From the NCBI RefSeq assembly GCF_001307315.1, contig NZ_LGUC01000002.1, positions 124,001-188,000 of the forward strand: DNA of 64,000 bases, written 5' to 3'. The position numbers and the translations under genes were made by a program. Every line of letters starts with the position of its first letter. The stretch's first letter is position 1. The stretch is from Halolamina pelagica. Lineage in GTDB: Archaea > Halobacteriota > Halobacteria > Halobacteriales > Haloferacaceae. Below are positions 17,018-27,090 of the stretch, in pieces. The notes under the pieces were generated by a model that had not been told where the DNA came from, ran no database searches, and was given only the letters and a program-made list of their open reading frames with translations.

Positions 17018-17599
17018 ATGCGTTCGTACTTGCGGCGCCTGGCGCGAGCGTTGGAACGGGAGGACGTGCGGTCGATCTCCCGCCGCTACTTCATCTCCAA
17101 CGGGTTCGACGGCGCGCTCACGAGCGTCGGGGTGAGCGTCGGCGCGTATCTCTCCGGGATCGCCGACGGGCTGACGGTGTTCAGTATCGGTATCGGAGCC
17201 GCGATCGGGCTCGGTACCTCGGGCGTCTGGAGCGTGTGGGAGATCGAACGCGCCGAGAAGCGGGCCGAACTCGCCCGCATCGAGCACGCGATGCTGAGCG
17301 ATCTTGACGAGACGCGGATCCACCGCCAGCAAACCGGCGCGCGGAAGGTGAACGCGCTGATGAGCGGCATCGGGCCGATCATCGGCGTCGTGCTCCCGAT
17401 GAGCCCGTTCCTCTTCGAGGGGACGCTGTTGAGCATGCGGGCGGCGACGCTGGCCTCCATCGGCGTCGCCGTCGCGATCCTCTTCACGTTCGGCGCGTAT
17501 CTGGCCAGGATCTCCGAGCAGAGTTGGCTCGTCGCCGGCGCCCGAATGGGGCTGGCCGGCGTGTTAGTCGCCGCGTTGAACCTCGTCCTCCCGGGGTGA
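17018..17599 (+). CDS. VIT1/CCC1-family membrane transporter
   Basis: 193 residues. RRYFISNGFDGALTSVGVSV is the family N-terminal FDG motif, followed by a hydrophobic helix, the amphipathic segment EIERAEKRAELARIEHAML (the position of the metal-binding arm in VIT1), then three more membrane segments (GIGPIIGVVLPMSPFL; LASIGVAVAILFTFGAYLAR; LAGVLVAALNLVLPG). VIT1/CCC1 proteins move Fe2+ or Mn2+. The substrate here is unproven. It begins 2 nt after the DUF211 gene. Confidence 0.8.
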   Translation: MRSYLRRLARALEREDVRSISRRYFISNGFDGALTSVGVSVGAYLSGIADGLTVFSIGIGAAIGLGTSGVWSVWEIERAEKRAELARIEHAMLSDLDETRIHRQQTGARKVNALMSGIGPIIGVVLPMSPFLFEGTLLSMRAATLASIGVAVAILFTFGAYLARISEQSWLVAGARMGLAGVLVAALNLVLPG

Positions 17600-17612
17600 C
17601 TGAACGGGACCC

Positions 17613-18698
17613 ATGCCGTCACTCGTCATCGCGGTCGCGTTGTTCGGCGTCTCACTCGGTGCGCTGCTTGGCGCGTCGCACGTGTTCACGTCCGCAGCCG
17701 AGCGGCTGGGTCTCGCCCTCGGGATCTCGCCGTTCCTGATCGGTGCGACGGTCGTCGCCGGCGGCACGTCGCTGCCCGAACTCGTCTCCTCGGTGCTCGC
17801 GGTGGTCGCCGACGAACCGGGGATCGTCCTGGGGTTGGTCGTCGGATCGAACGTCGCCAACATCCTGCTCGTGATCGGGCTCGCCGCCGTCGCGACCCGC
17901 CCGATTCGGATCGAGCGGGAGCTCGTCCGGGTCGATCTGCCACTCCTGATGGCGTCGGCGGTGTTTCTGGTCCTGGCGGCGTGGGACGGCACCGTCTCGT
18001 GGCCCGAAGGCGTTCTCGGTCTCGCCGGGCTCGCGATCTACGTCCACTTCTCGCTCTCGACACGCTCCCGTCTCGACGAAACCGTCGAGGAGCTGTTCGC
18101 CGAACACGCCGGAGTGGTCGGGGGGACCGAGGGGCGTGGTGACGCCACCGACGCCGACTCTACCGCTGTCGATGCCGACGCCGACTCTACCGCCGTCGAT
18201 GCCGGCGACAACGCCGCCGTCGGCACCAGCGCCGAGGGCGTGACGGTCGAGCCGTCGGTCGGCGCCCGGACCTACGCGACGCTCGTTGCCAGCCTGTTGG
18301 TGGTGTTCGTCGCCGCCGACCAGTTCGTCGAGTCGATCCTGTCGATCGCGTCCACGCTCGGCGTCGGGACGGAGTTGATCGCGATGACCGCCGTCGCCGT
18401 CGGCACCTCGCTCCCCGAGATCGCCGTGAGCGTGACCGCGACCCGCCGTGGCTCCTCGGAGCTCACTGTCGGAAACGTGCTCGGGTCGAACGTGTTCAAC
18501 ACGTTCGCCGTCGTCGGCGTCCCCAGCCTGCTCGGCCCGCTATCGGTGCCGGCGAACGTCCGCGGGTTCGCGCTGCCGGTGATGGTGCTCGCGACGCTGC
18601 TGTACTACTTCGTCACGCAGGACCGCGAGATCACGCGCTGGGAGGGCATAACGTTCGTCGTGCTGTACGCCGTGTTCGTGCTCAACGTGGCCGGGTGA
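17613..18698 (+). CDS. Calcium/sodium exchanger (CaCA family, YrbG-like)
   Basis: 361 residues with the internal duplication of the family. The alpha-1 repeat has GGTSLPELVSSVLA and GSNVANILLVIG, the alpha-2 repeat AVGTSLPEIAVSVTA and GSNVFNTFAVVG. About ten membrane helices. The cytoplasmic loop (about residues 165-215) is acidic and carries two copies of DADSTAVDA encoded by an imperfect DNA repeat (18146-18203). It exchanges Ca2+ for Na+, likely for cation homeostasis. It follows the VIT1/CCC1 gene by 13 nt, so 16728-18698 may be one transcript. Confidence 0.9.
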   Translation: MPSLVIAVALFGVSLGALLGASHVFTSAAERLGLALGISPFLIGATVVAGGTSLPELVSSVLAVVADEPGIVLGLVVGSNVANILLVIGLAAVATRPIRIERELVRVDLPLLMASAVFLVLAAWDGTVSWPEGVLGLAGLAIYVHFSLSTRSRLDETVEELFAEHAGVVGGTEGRGDATDADSTAVDADADSTAVDAGDNAAVGTSAEGVTVEPSVGARTYATLVASLLVVFVAADQFVESILSIASTLGVGTELIAMTAVAVGTSLPEIAVSVTATRRGSSELTVGNVLGSNVFNTFAVVGVPSLLGPLSVPANVRGFALPVMVLATLLYYFVTQDREITRWEGITFVVLYAVFVLNVAG

Positions 18699-18836
18699 GG
18701 CGGCAGCGCTCGAGAAGGGGAGCACTGGCTGGCGTCCGGAGCGCCGATCGCACCCCCACAGAGGCAGATCAACACGCCCCCGCGGCGGAGACAGTATTAA
18801 CACGCTCTCCGTGAGTGTCACGAACCACGACCCCTC

Positions 18837-20386
18837 GTGAACAACTCCACCCGACTCGCGACGATCGCCGCGGCACTGATCACCACCGCCGCGATCGCAG
18901 CCGTCCCGATCGGGGACCCACTGACGACGGCGGGACAGTACGCGGTGGCGACGATGGCGTTCGCGGCGATCCTTTGGATCACCGGCGCGCTCCCCCTCGC
19001 ACTCACGGCGCTGACCATCCCGATCCTGCTTACCGTGTTCGGCGTCTACCCCGAGTTCGAGGACGCGGTGCTCGGCTTCGCCGACCCGGTGATCTTCCTG
19101 TTGCTGGTGGGGTTCATGTTCGCCGAGGCGCTCCAGGCCCACGCGATCGACCGCCGGATCGCGCTCGCGATCCTCGTCCGCTTCGGCAGCTCCGCTCGGG
19201 GGCTGGTCCTCGGCGTGATGGTCGCGACGGCGCTGCTCTCGATGGTGGTCTCGAACACCGCCACGGTCGCGATGATGGTCCCCATCGTCCTCGGCATCGT
19301 CGAGAGCGTCACGGAACTCACGAAAGCGGGCGACGACGCGCCCGCCGAAACCGCGCCGGCGTCGAACTTCCAGATCGCGATGCTGCTCGGGACCGCCTAC
19401 GCCGCGAGTCTCGGCGGCGTGGGGACGCTGATCGGGACGCCGCCGAACGCGATCGTCGTCGGCCAGTTGGACGACCTGATCGGCGTCGAGATCACGTTCG
19501 TCGAGTGGCTCGCGGTCGGACTCCCGCTGGTGGTGATCACGCTGCCAGTCGCGTGGCTGCTCCTGACGTACGTGGTCTACCCACCGCGGACGCACGACGT
19601 GGGTCGAGCGCGGGACCGCGCCCGCGAGCGGCTCCGAGCGCTCGGTCCCCTGTCGACCCCGGCCCGACGCACGATCGCGGTGTTCGGCGCGACGGCAGCG
19701 CTCTGGATGCTCGGCGGGCTGGGCTTTCTGTTCGAGGGCGTGCTCCCTCGCGCGTGGTACGTCACCCTCTTCGGCGGTGCCGGCGACTCCGTGTTCGGTA
19801 CCGCCGGCCACGAGGGCTGCTGTTCTACGTCCTCGTGGGGTTGCTCGCGATTCCGGCGCTGGTGCTCAGCGGCGCGACCGCGTGGGATGACCTGCTCGAC
19901 ATCGACTGGGGGACGCTACTACTGCTCGGCGGCGGGATCTCGCTGGCGAACGCGCTGCACGACACGGCGGCGACGGTGTGGCTGGCGGAGCTGACCCTCG
20001 ACCCCCTGGCTGGAGCGCCGATCGTCGCCGTCCTGCTCGTCGTGATCACGATGATCGTCGTCGTCGGCGAGATCGCGTCCAACACCGCGATGGCCGCCGT
20101 TCTCGTCCCGATCCTCGTGAACATCGGCCCCGCGTACGCGGCCGTGCTCGGCACGACGGGGGAACTCGCGTCGGTGCTGTTGGCGGTCACCGGCGCCGTC
20201 GCCGCGAGCTACGGGTTCGCACTCCCCGTGGCGACGCCGCCGAACGCCATCGTCTTCGGCGCCGGCTACGTCGAGCGCGAGCACATGCTTCGTGCCGGCG
20301 TCGTCCTCGACGCTATCGTGATCCTGTTGACGACCGGCGTCGCCTACGTCCTCGTCCGGACGCTCTGGCCGGTGGTTCTCGGCTGA
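18837..20386 (+). CDS. SLC13/DASS-type sodium-coupled anion symporter, frameshifted as sequenced
   Basis: 516 residues after repair and more than ten membrane helices. Two SNT sodium-site motifs are visible: VVSNTATVAMMVPIVLGIVE in the first half and VVGEIASNTAMAAVLVPILV in the second. GTPPNAIVVGQL and ATPPNAIVFGAGYV complete the pseudo-symmetric repeat. The frame breaks at G3 19814-19816. One added G joins TAGHEG to LLFYVLVGLLAIPALVLSGA. GTG start at 18837, with TATA-like AGTATTAAC about 40 nt upstream. The family imports dicarboxylates, citrate, phosphate or sulfate. Substrate not predictable here. Confidence 0.85.
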
Positions 20387-20413
20387 TGGCGGCTCGGTGC
20401 TGGCCAGGGGGTC

Positions 20414-21291
20414 TCACTCCTCCGTCGGCTCTCGAACGGTCAGGACCGGAACCGGCGAGGTCCGAATCAGCTTCTCCGTGACGCTACCGAGGAGGAACCG
20501 TTCGAAGCCGGTCCGGCCGTGCGTGCCGACGACGAGGAGGTCGATCTCGTGGTCGTCGATGTAGCTGAGGATCGTGTTCGGGATCGACGAGCCGTACTCG
20601 ACGGCCGTGGTAGGGGAGTCGACCCCGCTGTCCGCCGCGACCGCGGCCGCGTCCTCGAGGATCTGGTTCGCGGACTCCTCGAGGCTCTCCATCTGCATCT
20701 CGGTCCGGACGTCGGCGCCGAGCGCCATCGTGTCGATCACCGACAGCAGGTGGAACTCCGCGTCGTCCCCCGTCACGACGCCGATGCCCGTCCGAACCGC
20801 CTCGTCGGAACAGTCGCTGCCGTCGGTCGGCAGCAGCACGTTCCGATACGGGTGTGCGATCCGGGCGTCCTCGTCGGGACGGATCGTGAGCACTGGCACG
20901 TCGGCGTGTCTGACGACGCGTTCGGTGGTGCTCCCGAGGAAAAATCGCTCCAGCCCCCGATGCCCGTGAGTCGGCATGGCGATCAGGTCGGCGCCCTCCC
21001 GGTTCGCGTAGGCGCCGATCTCCTCGTAGGGATCGCCGCGCCCGACGGCGGTCACGGTCTCGAGGCCGCGCTCCTCGGCCGTCGCTGCCGTCTCGCTCAC
21101 GAGCTGTTCGGCGTCGCGTTCGAGCTCGTCGACGGCCTCGTCGCTCACTCGGCGCAGTCCGTCGGCGGCCGTGTCGACGACGGAGAGGACGTGCACCGTT
21201 GCGTCGTGTGCGGCCGCGACGTCGAGGATGTGCTCGAACGCGGTCGCTGCCCCTCGCTACCGTCCGTTGGGAAGAGAAGCTGATCGTACAT
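20414..21291 (-). CDS. Tandem universal stress protein (two UspA domains), frameshifted as sequenced
   Basis: 292 residues. Each UspA domain keeps its ATP-binding loop: PTHGHRGLERFFLGSTTE in the first and VGTHGRTGFERFLLGSVTE in the second (GxxGx9GS). The start MYDQLLFPTDGSEG at 21291 is separated from the rest by a break at C4 21250-21253. Adding one base yields EGAATAFEHILDVAAAHDAT running into VHVLSVVDT. Cytoplasmic stress-response nucleotide-binding protein. Monocistronic and convergent with the symporter. Confidence 0.88.
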
Positions 21292-21375
21292 CGTGTTAGC
21301 TTGGAGAGACAACTACAAAATACTGCGGCCCCGTTCCCCGGATCTGCCACGCCCGCCGCTGTTTGGCTCAAACGA

Positions 21376-23956
21376 TTACGGCTCGATCCGGGAGAGCCGC
21401 ATCGCGTTCCCGGTGACACCGAGGGTCATCCCGGCGTCACCGATCAGGACGGCCGCCCAGATGGGCACGAGCCCGAACGGCACGGCGAAGGCGAGGGCAG
21501 CCTTCGCGCCCAGACTCACCCAGATGTTCTGTCGGATGACGCCGTTGGCGTCGTGGGAGAGCTCGTACAGGTAGGGGAGTCGCGAGAGGTCGTCGCCCAT
21601 CAGGGCGATGTCGGCCGTCTCGAGGGCGGTGTCCGTCCCCGCTGCCCCATCGCGACGCCGACCGTCGCCGTCGCGAGCGCGGGGGCGTCGTTGATGCCGT
21701 CGCCGACCATCGCGACGCCGTCGCCGCCCGCGTCGAGTTCGCGCACCGCGTCCACCTTGTCCTCCGGGAGGAGCTCGGCGCGGTACTCGTCGACGCCGAC
21801 GCGTTCGGCGATCGCTCGGGCCGTCCGCTCGTTGTCGCCCGTGAGCATGACCACGTCCTCGACGCCCAGATCGTGGAGCCGGTCGACGGCGGCTTCGGCC
21901 TCCGGCCGCAGTTCGTCGGCGACGGCGATCACGCCCTCGATCTCCTCGTCGGTACCCACGAGGACCACCGTCTTCCCCTCGGCCTGGAGTTCGGGGACGA
22001 CCGTCTCCAGCAGGTCGACGCAGTCGTTGCGCTCACACAACTGCTGGCTCTTCTTCGTGACGACGCCGCCGTCGGTCGCGGCGTGGACGTGGTTGAGATC
22101 GAACCCGAGCTCCTCGAACAGCCCGGGCTTGCCGGCGTAGTGGGTCCGCCCGTCGAGCTCTGCCCGGACCCCCTTCCCGGTGATGCTCTCGAACCCGTCG
22201 ACGCCCCGTCGGTCGACGCCCTGGTCCTCCGCGCGGTCGACGATCGCCTCGCCGATCGGGTGCTCCGACCGGCGTTCGAGCCCGTGGGCACAGCGGAGCA
22301 CGTCCGCCTCGGTCCGATCGCCCAGCGGCACCACGTCGGTGACGCTGAGTTCGCCCGTGGTGAGCGTCCCCGTCTTGTCTAGCGCGATCGCGTCGACCTC
22401 GCCCATCGCCTCGAGATGGTTGCCGCCCTTGATCAGGACGCCGTTTTTCGCGCCGCTGGTGATCCCCGAGACGACAGACACCGGCGTGGAGATCACGAAC
22501 GCGCACGGACACGCGAGCACCAGCAGCGTCAGCCCGTAGACGATCGCCTCGGTCTGGGTGGCGCCGAGTACGGCCGGCGTCGCGAGCGTCACCAGCACGG
22601 CGAAGGCGACCACGATCGGGGTGTAGTAGCCCGCGAACCGCTCGACGAACTGCTCGCGTTCGGTCTTGTTGGACTGGGCGTCCTCCACCATCTCGATGAT
22701 GCGCGAGAGGGTGTTGTCGCCGGCCGCCGAGGTCACCTGGAGTTCGAGGTACCCCTGCTCGTTGATCGTGCCGGCGTACACCTCGTCGCCGGGCGTCTTG
22801 TCGACCGGGACGCTCTCGCCAGTGATCGGCGCTTGGTTCACCGCGCTCTCGCCGTCGATCACGTCGCCGTCGAGCGGGATCTTCTCGCCCGGTTTCACGA
22901 CGACCACGTCGCCGACGGCCACGTCGTCGACGGGCACCGTGACCTCGGCGCCGTCGCGCCTGACTGTCGCCTCGTTCGGCGAGAGGTCGATCAGCTCCTG
23001 GAGCGAGTTCCGGGCCTTGTCCATCGAGTACCGCTCCAGCAGTTCGGCGACGCTGAACAGGAACGCCAGCGTCGCGGCCTCCATGTACAGCGATTCGCCG
23101 AACCCGACGCTGACGGTGATGGCGCCGAGGATGGCGATGCTCATCAGCAGGTCGATGTCGAGGTTCCGATTGCGGAGCGAGTAGTAACCCCCGCGCACGA
23201 TCTCCTGGCCGCCAGTCACGACAGCGGCGAGGAACAGCCCGTCCGCGATCGTAAGCGTGACGCCCGCCGCTGTGAGTAGCCCGGCGTTTACCCCCCGAGG
23301 AGGAACTCGAAGGCGAGGCCGAGCAGCGTGAACACGCCGCTGATCCAGGTCTTGATCGCCCGCCGACTTCGCCAGACGTTGTCCGGTTCGGCGACGCCGC
23401 CGTCGCCGTCGACCGAGGAGTCGACGACCTCGTACCCCGCGCCTTCGATGGTCCCCCGGACCGCGTCGGCGGTCGTCCGGGACTGATCGAACGTGACGAC
23501 GACTTTCCCTGTCGTCGGTTCGGTTCGGTAGCCGGTAACGCCGTCGACGGCGGTGATCGCGTTCTCGACCGTTCCGGCACAGGACGGACAGTCCATCGTC
23601 GGCGCGGTGAACGTCTCGGTCGCTTCGCCGACCCCGTCGTCGATCTCGTATCCCGCCTTCTCGACGCGCTCGGCAACGTCTTCCGCCTCCGCGCTGTCAG
23701 GATCGTAGTCGACGGTCAGTTTGCCCGTCGTCACTTCGGGGTCGACGCCGTCGATGCCGTCGAGCTTGCGGACGCTCTGCTCGACTTTGCCCGCACAGGA
23801 GGGACAGTCCATCCCGGGGACGCGCAACTCGACGGACGCGGACGGGGTGTCGACAGGCTCCGGCGCGTCGGAGTCACCCGCGCGATCCCGCTCTGGAGGT
23901 GGCGTGCCCCCTTCGCCCCCGCCGTCAGCCCGTTCCGAATCGTTCGGCCCGCTCAT
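21376..23956 (-). CDS. P1B-type heavy-metal ATPase (Zn2+/Cd2+/Pb2+ type), two frameshifts as sequenced
   Basis: About 860 residues after repair. Two N-terminal HMA domains carry MDCPSCAG metal-binding loops. [10 protein letters not shown] is the membrane CPC site, DKTGTLTTG the phosphorylated Asp, SEHPIGEAI the HP nucleotide motif and [13 protein letters not shown] the hinge. The last helices contain KAALAF and [20 protein letters not shown], whose Asp-Gly pattern is characteristic of the zinc/cadmium subgroup, not the copper subgroup. Breaks: C6 23291-23296 (joins FEFLLGG to [10 protein letters not shown]) and C4 21645-21648 (joins VAMG to [17 protein letters not shown]). Exports toxic divalent metals. 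Transport direction and specificity are family inference. Confidence 0.9.
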
Positions 23957-24152
23957 ACCCCCTGGTAGTCGTGCCGTAGTTAATAACTCCGCTGCTAACG
24001 ATCCGGGTACTGATGCGCTTCCTTAATAACGATCTGCATCTCACTTAGCAACTCCGCGGAGAGCGACTCATCCGCAGCGGCGCCCGCGTCGCGAAACCGA
24101 TGCCGGGTAGGGTACTCGTTCGGACGCACTTCGTTACTCGTTCGCCCGTACC

Positions 24153-24792
24153 TCACTCTTCGGCGTCTGTTTGTTCGTCGAGATAGGTCACGGCTTCTTC
24201 GTCGACGACCTGTTCGAAGCGCTCGTAGAACTGGCCGACGGCCTGGAACTGTGGCGGGGCTTCGACGCAGACGACCTCGTCGGCCTCGCGCTGGAGGCGA
24301 TCGACGGTGTCCGGTGGCGCGACCGGGACCGCCAGCACCACGGACTCGGCGTTGGCGTTCCGGAGCTGTCTGAGACAGGCAGTCGTCGTCGCGCCCGTCG
24401 CGACCCCGTCGTCGACGACGACCACGCGTTTCCCTGCGACATCGAGCGGTGGGCGATCCCCGCGGTAGCGATCGACTTTCGCCGCAGCGGCGGCGCGTTC
24501 GCGATCGATCTGGTCGTCGAGGGACGCCTCGCTGACCCCGAGATCGTCGATCACTGACTCGTTCAGCCAGACGGTGCCGTCGCTCGCGACGGCCCCGATC
24601 GCTAACTCGGGGTTCCCCGGGGCGCCGAGTTTCCGGGCGGCGACGATGTCCAGCGGGGCGTCGAGGCTGTCGGCGACTGCGCGGCCGACCGGCAGCCCCC
24701 GCGGGGATCGCGAGCACGATATCCGCCGCGATGTCCTGCTCGTCGAGGAGCGCAGCCAACTGTCGTCCGGCGTCAGTTCTGTCTGTGAACAT
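24153..24792 (-). CDS. Phosphoribosyltransferase-fold protein, two indels as sequenced
   Basis: 213 residues. MFTDRTDAGRQLAALLDEQD starts the protein and RVVVVDDGVATGATTTACLR is the PRPP-binding loop. The region 24696-24706 lost one base from C5 and one from G4 (read on the plus strand). Restoring both gives VLAIPRGGLPVGRAVADSLD, the standard family sequence, and total length becomes divisible by three. Proteins of this architecture (about 210 aa, VVDDGxATGAT) are often annotated as predicted phosphoribosyltransferases. Substrate unknown. Confidence 0.8.
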
Positions 24793-24834
24793 GGTGTGCG
24801 CGACTCCCAGCAGCCGCAGTGTGGCGATTCGGGC

Positions 24835-25281
24835 CTACTCGATCTCGATCGTTCGTGCCTCCCGTACCTCGGCTTTCGGGATCGTGATCGTCAGCACGCC
24901 GTTGGTCATCCGTGCGTTCACGTGCTCCCTGTCGACCGCTTCCGGGAGGTGGATCCGTCGGCGTAGCGACTCGTGGCGGCGCTCCTGTCGCAGGTACCGT
25001 TCGTCCTCCTCGTCGATGGACTCGTCGTGCTCGGCTTCGACGTGGAGCGTTTGATCGGTCACCCGAACGTCGATGTCGCGTTTTTCGAACCCTGGCACGT
25101 CGACGCTCACTACGAACTCGTCGTCGTGCTCGACGATATCGACCGCTAGCTCCGTGGACTCACCAGTCGACCGGCTGAGCGGGCCGTCGGACGCCCACGT
25201 ACGGGACGACTCGTCGAACTGCCGGGCCATCCGCTCGAAGAACTGTTCGACCTCCTCGAAGGGGTTGCTGCGTGTGCTCAT
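24835..25281 (-). CDS. Hsp20/alpha-crystallin small heat-shock protein
   Basis: 148 residues. An N-terminal arm (FEEVEQFFERMARQFDESSR) precedes the alpha-crystallin domain: ELAVDIVEHDDEFVVSVDVP, GFEKRDIDVRVTDQTLHVEA, and the closing strand NGVLTITIPKAE, with a C-terminal IEIE similar to the IxI oligomerisation motif. ATP-independent holdase chaperone. The ATG overlaps the stop of the upstream small membrane gene by 4 nt, so the two are coupled. Confidence 0.92.
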   Translation of the reverse strand: MSTRSNPFEEVEQFFERMARQFDESSRTWASDGPLSRSTGESTELAVDIVEHDDEFVVSVDVPGFEKRDIDVRVTDQTLHVEAEHDESIDEEDERYLRQERRHESLRRRIHLPEAVDREHVNARMTNGVLTITIPKAEVREARTIEIE

Positions 25282-25514
25282 TCTTCGACCTCGTGTCCTT
25301 CCTGCGTCCGAGACGTGTACTTCACTTCTTGTCGCAGATCGACGCCCAACCAGACCAGAGCGGCCGCGACGATGATGATCGTCCCGAGGACGGACGTCGC
25401 CGGCTCCGGGAAGAAGAACAGTACTACGCCGAGAAGGATCGCGCCGGCGAGACCGAGCGAGTCCCACCACGGGTCGACCGCGCGCTGCCAGATTCCGTCG
25501 GGTTCTGTTGCCAT
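25278..25514 (-). CDS. Small two-helix membrane protein cotranscribed with Hsp20
   Basis: 78 residues. Two membrane segments (GLAGAILLGVVLFFFP and VLGTIIIVAAALVWLGVDL) with a WxxxVDPWWDSLG N-terminus and an acidic C-tail. Function not recognised. It lies upstream of and overlaps the hsp20 gene, suggesting stress-linked expression. Confidence 0.6.
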   Translation of the reverse strand: MATEPDGIWQRAVDPWWDSLGLAGAILLGVVLFFFPEPATSVLGTIIIVAAALVWLGVDLRQEVKYTSRTQEGHEVEE

Positions 25515-25687
25515 AGCAACCGTCCGAACAGCGGACGTGAGTATTGTTTTTCAGCCACTACTGACTGCCCAACCCGGTAGGCCGCTGCTACACAGCTATC
25601 GGGCCGTGGCCGGCTTGCTTTGCCTCGATACAGGCTCAGCGAGCGACACTGCGGACACTCCCGCAGCCAAGTGAGAAGGACACCTCA

Positions 25688-25754
25688 GTTAAGGTAGCTA
25701 AGGCAGCTAAGGTAGCTAAGGCAGCTAAGGTAGCTAAAGCAACTCGGGTAGCTG
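25688..25754. repeat. 9-bp-period repeat array (unit GGTAGCTAA), array 1
   Basis: About seven units of TAAGGTAGC / TAAGGCAGC follow one another without a gap, with decay at the right end (AAAGCAACT, CGGGTAGCT). The surrounding 25515-25832 has no gene. The same unit in the opposite orientation forms the array at 33456-33642. There is no spacer structure, so it is not a CRISPR. In one frame it reads KVAKAAKVAK, but no plausible gene contains it. Confidence 0.75.
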
Positions 25755-25832
25755 CGATACCTACGCCCAAGACGGGAGGCCGGGTCGCTGCTCCCACGCT
25801 GGGTGCTTCATTGTGGTTCCGCAACGACCGCG

Positions 25833-26254
25833 TCAGTACGGCGGGGACTCGGCCTCGATGACGTCACTGAGACTGTCGAGTTCGTCCGAGAGCATCACCA
25901 CGAGGTCGTCGAGCGTCACGATCCCGGCGACGGTGTCGTCGGCGTCGACGACCGGCAGCCGCCGCACCGAACTCTCGTGGAGCGTCCGGATCGCGTCGAA
26001 CACCCCCTGCTCCCCCCGACGGTCACCGGCGTCTCGGTCATGACCTCCTCGGCCGTTACCGTCGTGGGGTCGGCACGCGGTTCGAGCACGTCGATCACGA
26101 GATCCCGGTCGGTGACGATCCCGACCGGTTCGTCGTCGGTCTCGATGATCACGCTTCCGACGTTCTCTTCTTTCATCACTGTCGCGAGGTTCCCGGCCGA
26201 CTGGTCACGGCTCGCGGTCATCACGTCCGTTCGTGCGATGTCTGCGACAGGCAT
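25833..26254 (-). CDS. Two-CBS-domain protein, frameshifted as sequenced
   Basis: 140 residues. The first CBS domain spans ADIARTDVMTASRDQSAGNL to GIVTDRDLVIDVLE, the second TAEEVMTETPVTVGG to GIVTLDDLVVMLSDELD. The frame breaks at C6 26012-26017. One added base links VTVGGEQGVFDAIRTLHES to SVRRLPVVDADDTVAG and ends at 25833. CBS pairs bind adenosine nucleotides and regulate partners. No partner domain is present here. Confidence 0.85.
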
Positions 26255-26402
26255 AGCGGTTCCCCGTTCGGTCGGCGCCGGGAAGAGTATGGACACGATT
26301 CACGACCCACCGGCGCGCTAACAGCATCCTACTCGTCGGTCAGCGCGGCGTCGCGGCGACGCAGGCCGAAGCTTCGAGTCGCTGGGGCCCATACGTCCAC
26401 TC

Positions 26403-27032
26403 ATGCCGAACGAAGCGCCGTTCGAGGCACACACCGAGGAGTACGAGGCGTGGTTCGAGGAGAACGAGGCTGCCTACGAGGCCGAACTCGCGGCGCTCCG
26501 TCGCCTCGTGTCGTCGACGGGTCGGGGGCTGGAGATCGGCGTCGGGAGCGGACGGTTCGCGGCGCCGCTGGGGATCGGCGTCGGCGTCGACCCCTCGGGA
26601 CAAATGCTCGGTCACGCCCGCGAGCGCGGCATCGACGCCGTGAAAGGCGTCGCCGAATCCCTCCCGTTCCGTGACGGCGCCTTCGACACGGCGCTGCTCG
26701 TGACGACCATCTGCTTCGTCGACGACATCCCGCGGACGCTCGCGGAGGCGTCGCGGGTGCTCCGGCCCGACGGGAGCCTCGTCATCGGCTACATCGACAA
26801 GGAGAGCCCTGTCGGCGAGCTCTACCAGGAGCACCAGGCGGAGAGCCCGTTCTACCGGGAGGCGACGTTCGTCTCGACCGACGAGGTCGTCGACGCCCTC
26901 GAGGCGGCGGGGTTCTCGGAGTTCGAGTTCGTCCAGACGATCTACGACTGGCCCGGCGAGTCCGACGAGCCCGAACCGGTCGAGTCGGGCTACGGCGACG
27001 GCTCGTTCGTCGGGATCAAGGCCGGCAAGTAG
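26403..27032 (+). CDS. Class I SAM-dependent methyltransferase
   Basis: 209 residues. GLEIGVGSGRFAAPLGIGVG is motif I, GVDPSGQMLGHARERG motif II, and GAFDTALLVTTICFVDDIPR the post-I/II region, with ASRVLRPDGSLVIGYID as motif III, all as in UbiE/Methyltransf_11 proteins. The N-terminal EAHTEEYEAWFEENEAAYEA is also seen in small-molecule methyltransferases of this group. Substrate unknown. Monocistronic. Confidence 0.85.
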   Translation: MPNEAPFEAHTEEYEAWFEENEAAYEAELAALRRLVSSTGRGLEIGVGSGRFAAPLGIGVGVDPSGQMLGHARERGIDAVKGVAESLPFRDGAFDTALLVTTICFVDDIPRTLAEASRVLRPDGSLVIGYIDKESPVGELYQEHQAESPFYREATFVSTDEVVDALEAAGFSEFEFVQTIYDWPGESDEPEPVESGYGDGSFVGIKAGK

Positions 27033-27090
27033 CCGGTCGCGGGGGGTCGACCGAGCCAGTCAGCCCGCGTGGCGCGCCCCGGGACGTCGA

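Noticed and set aside
23957..24152. Small gene between the P-type ATPase and the phosphoribosyltransferase
   Set aside because: Only very short frames without ribosome site or family resemblance. Treated as intergenic.
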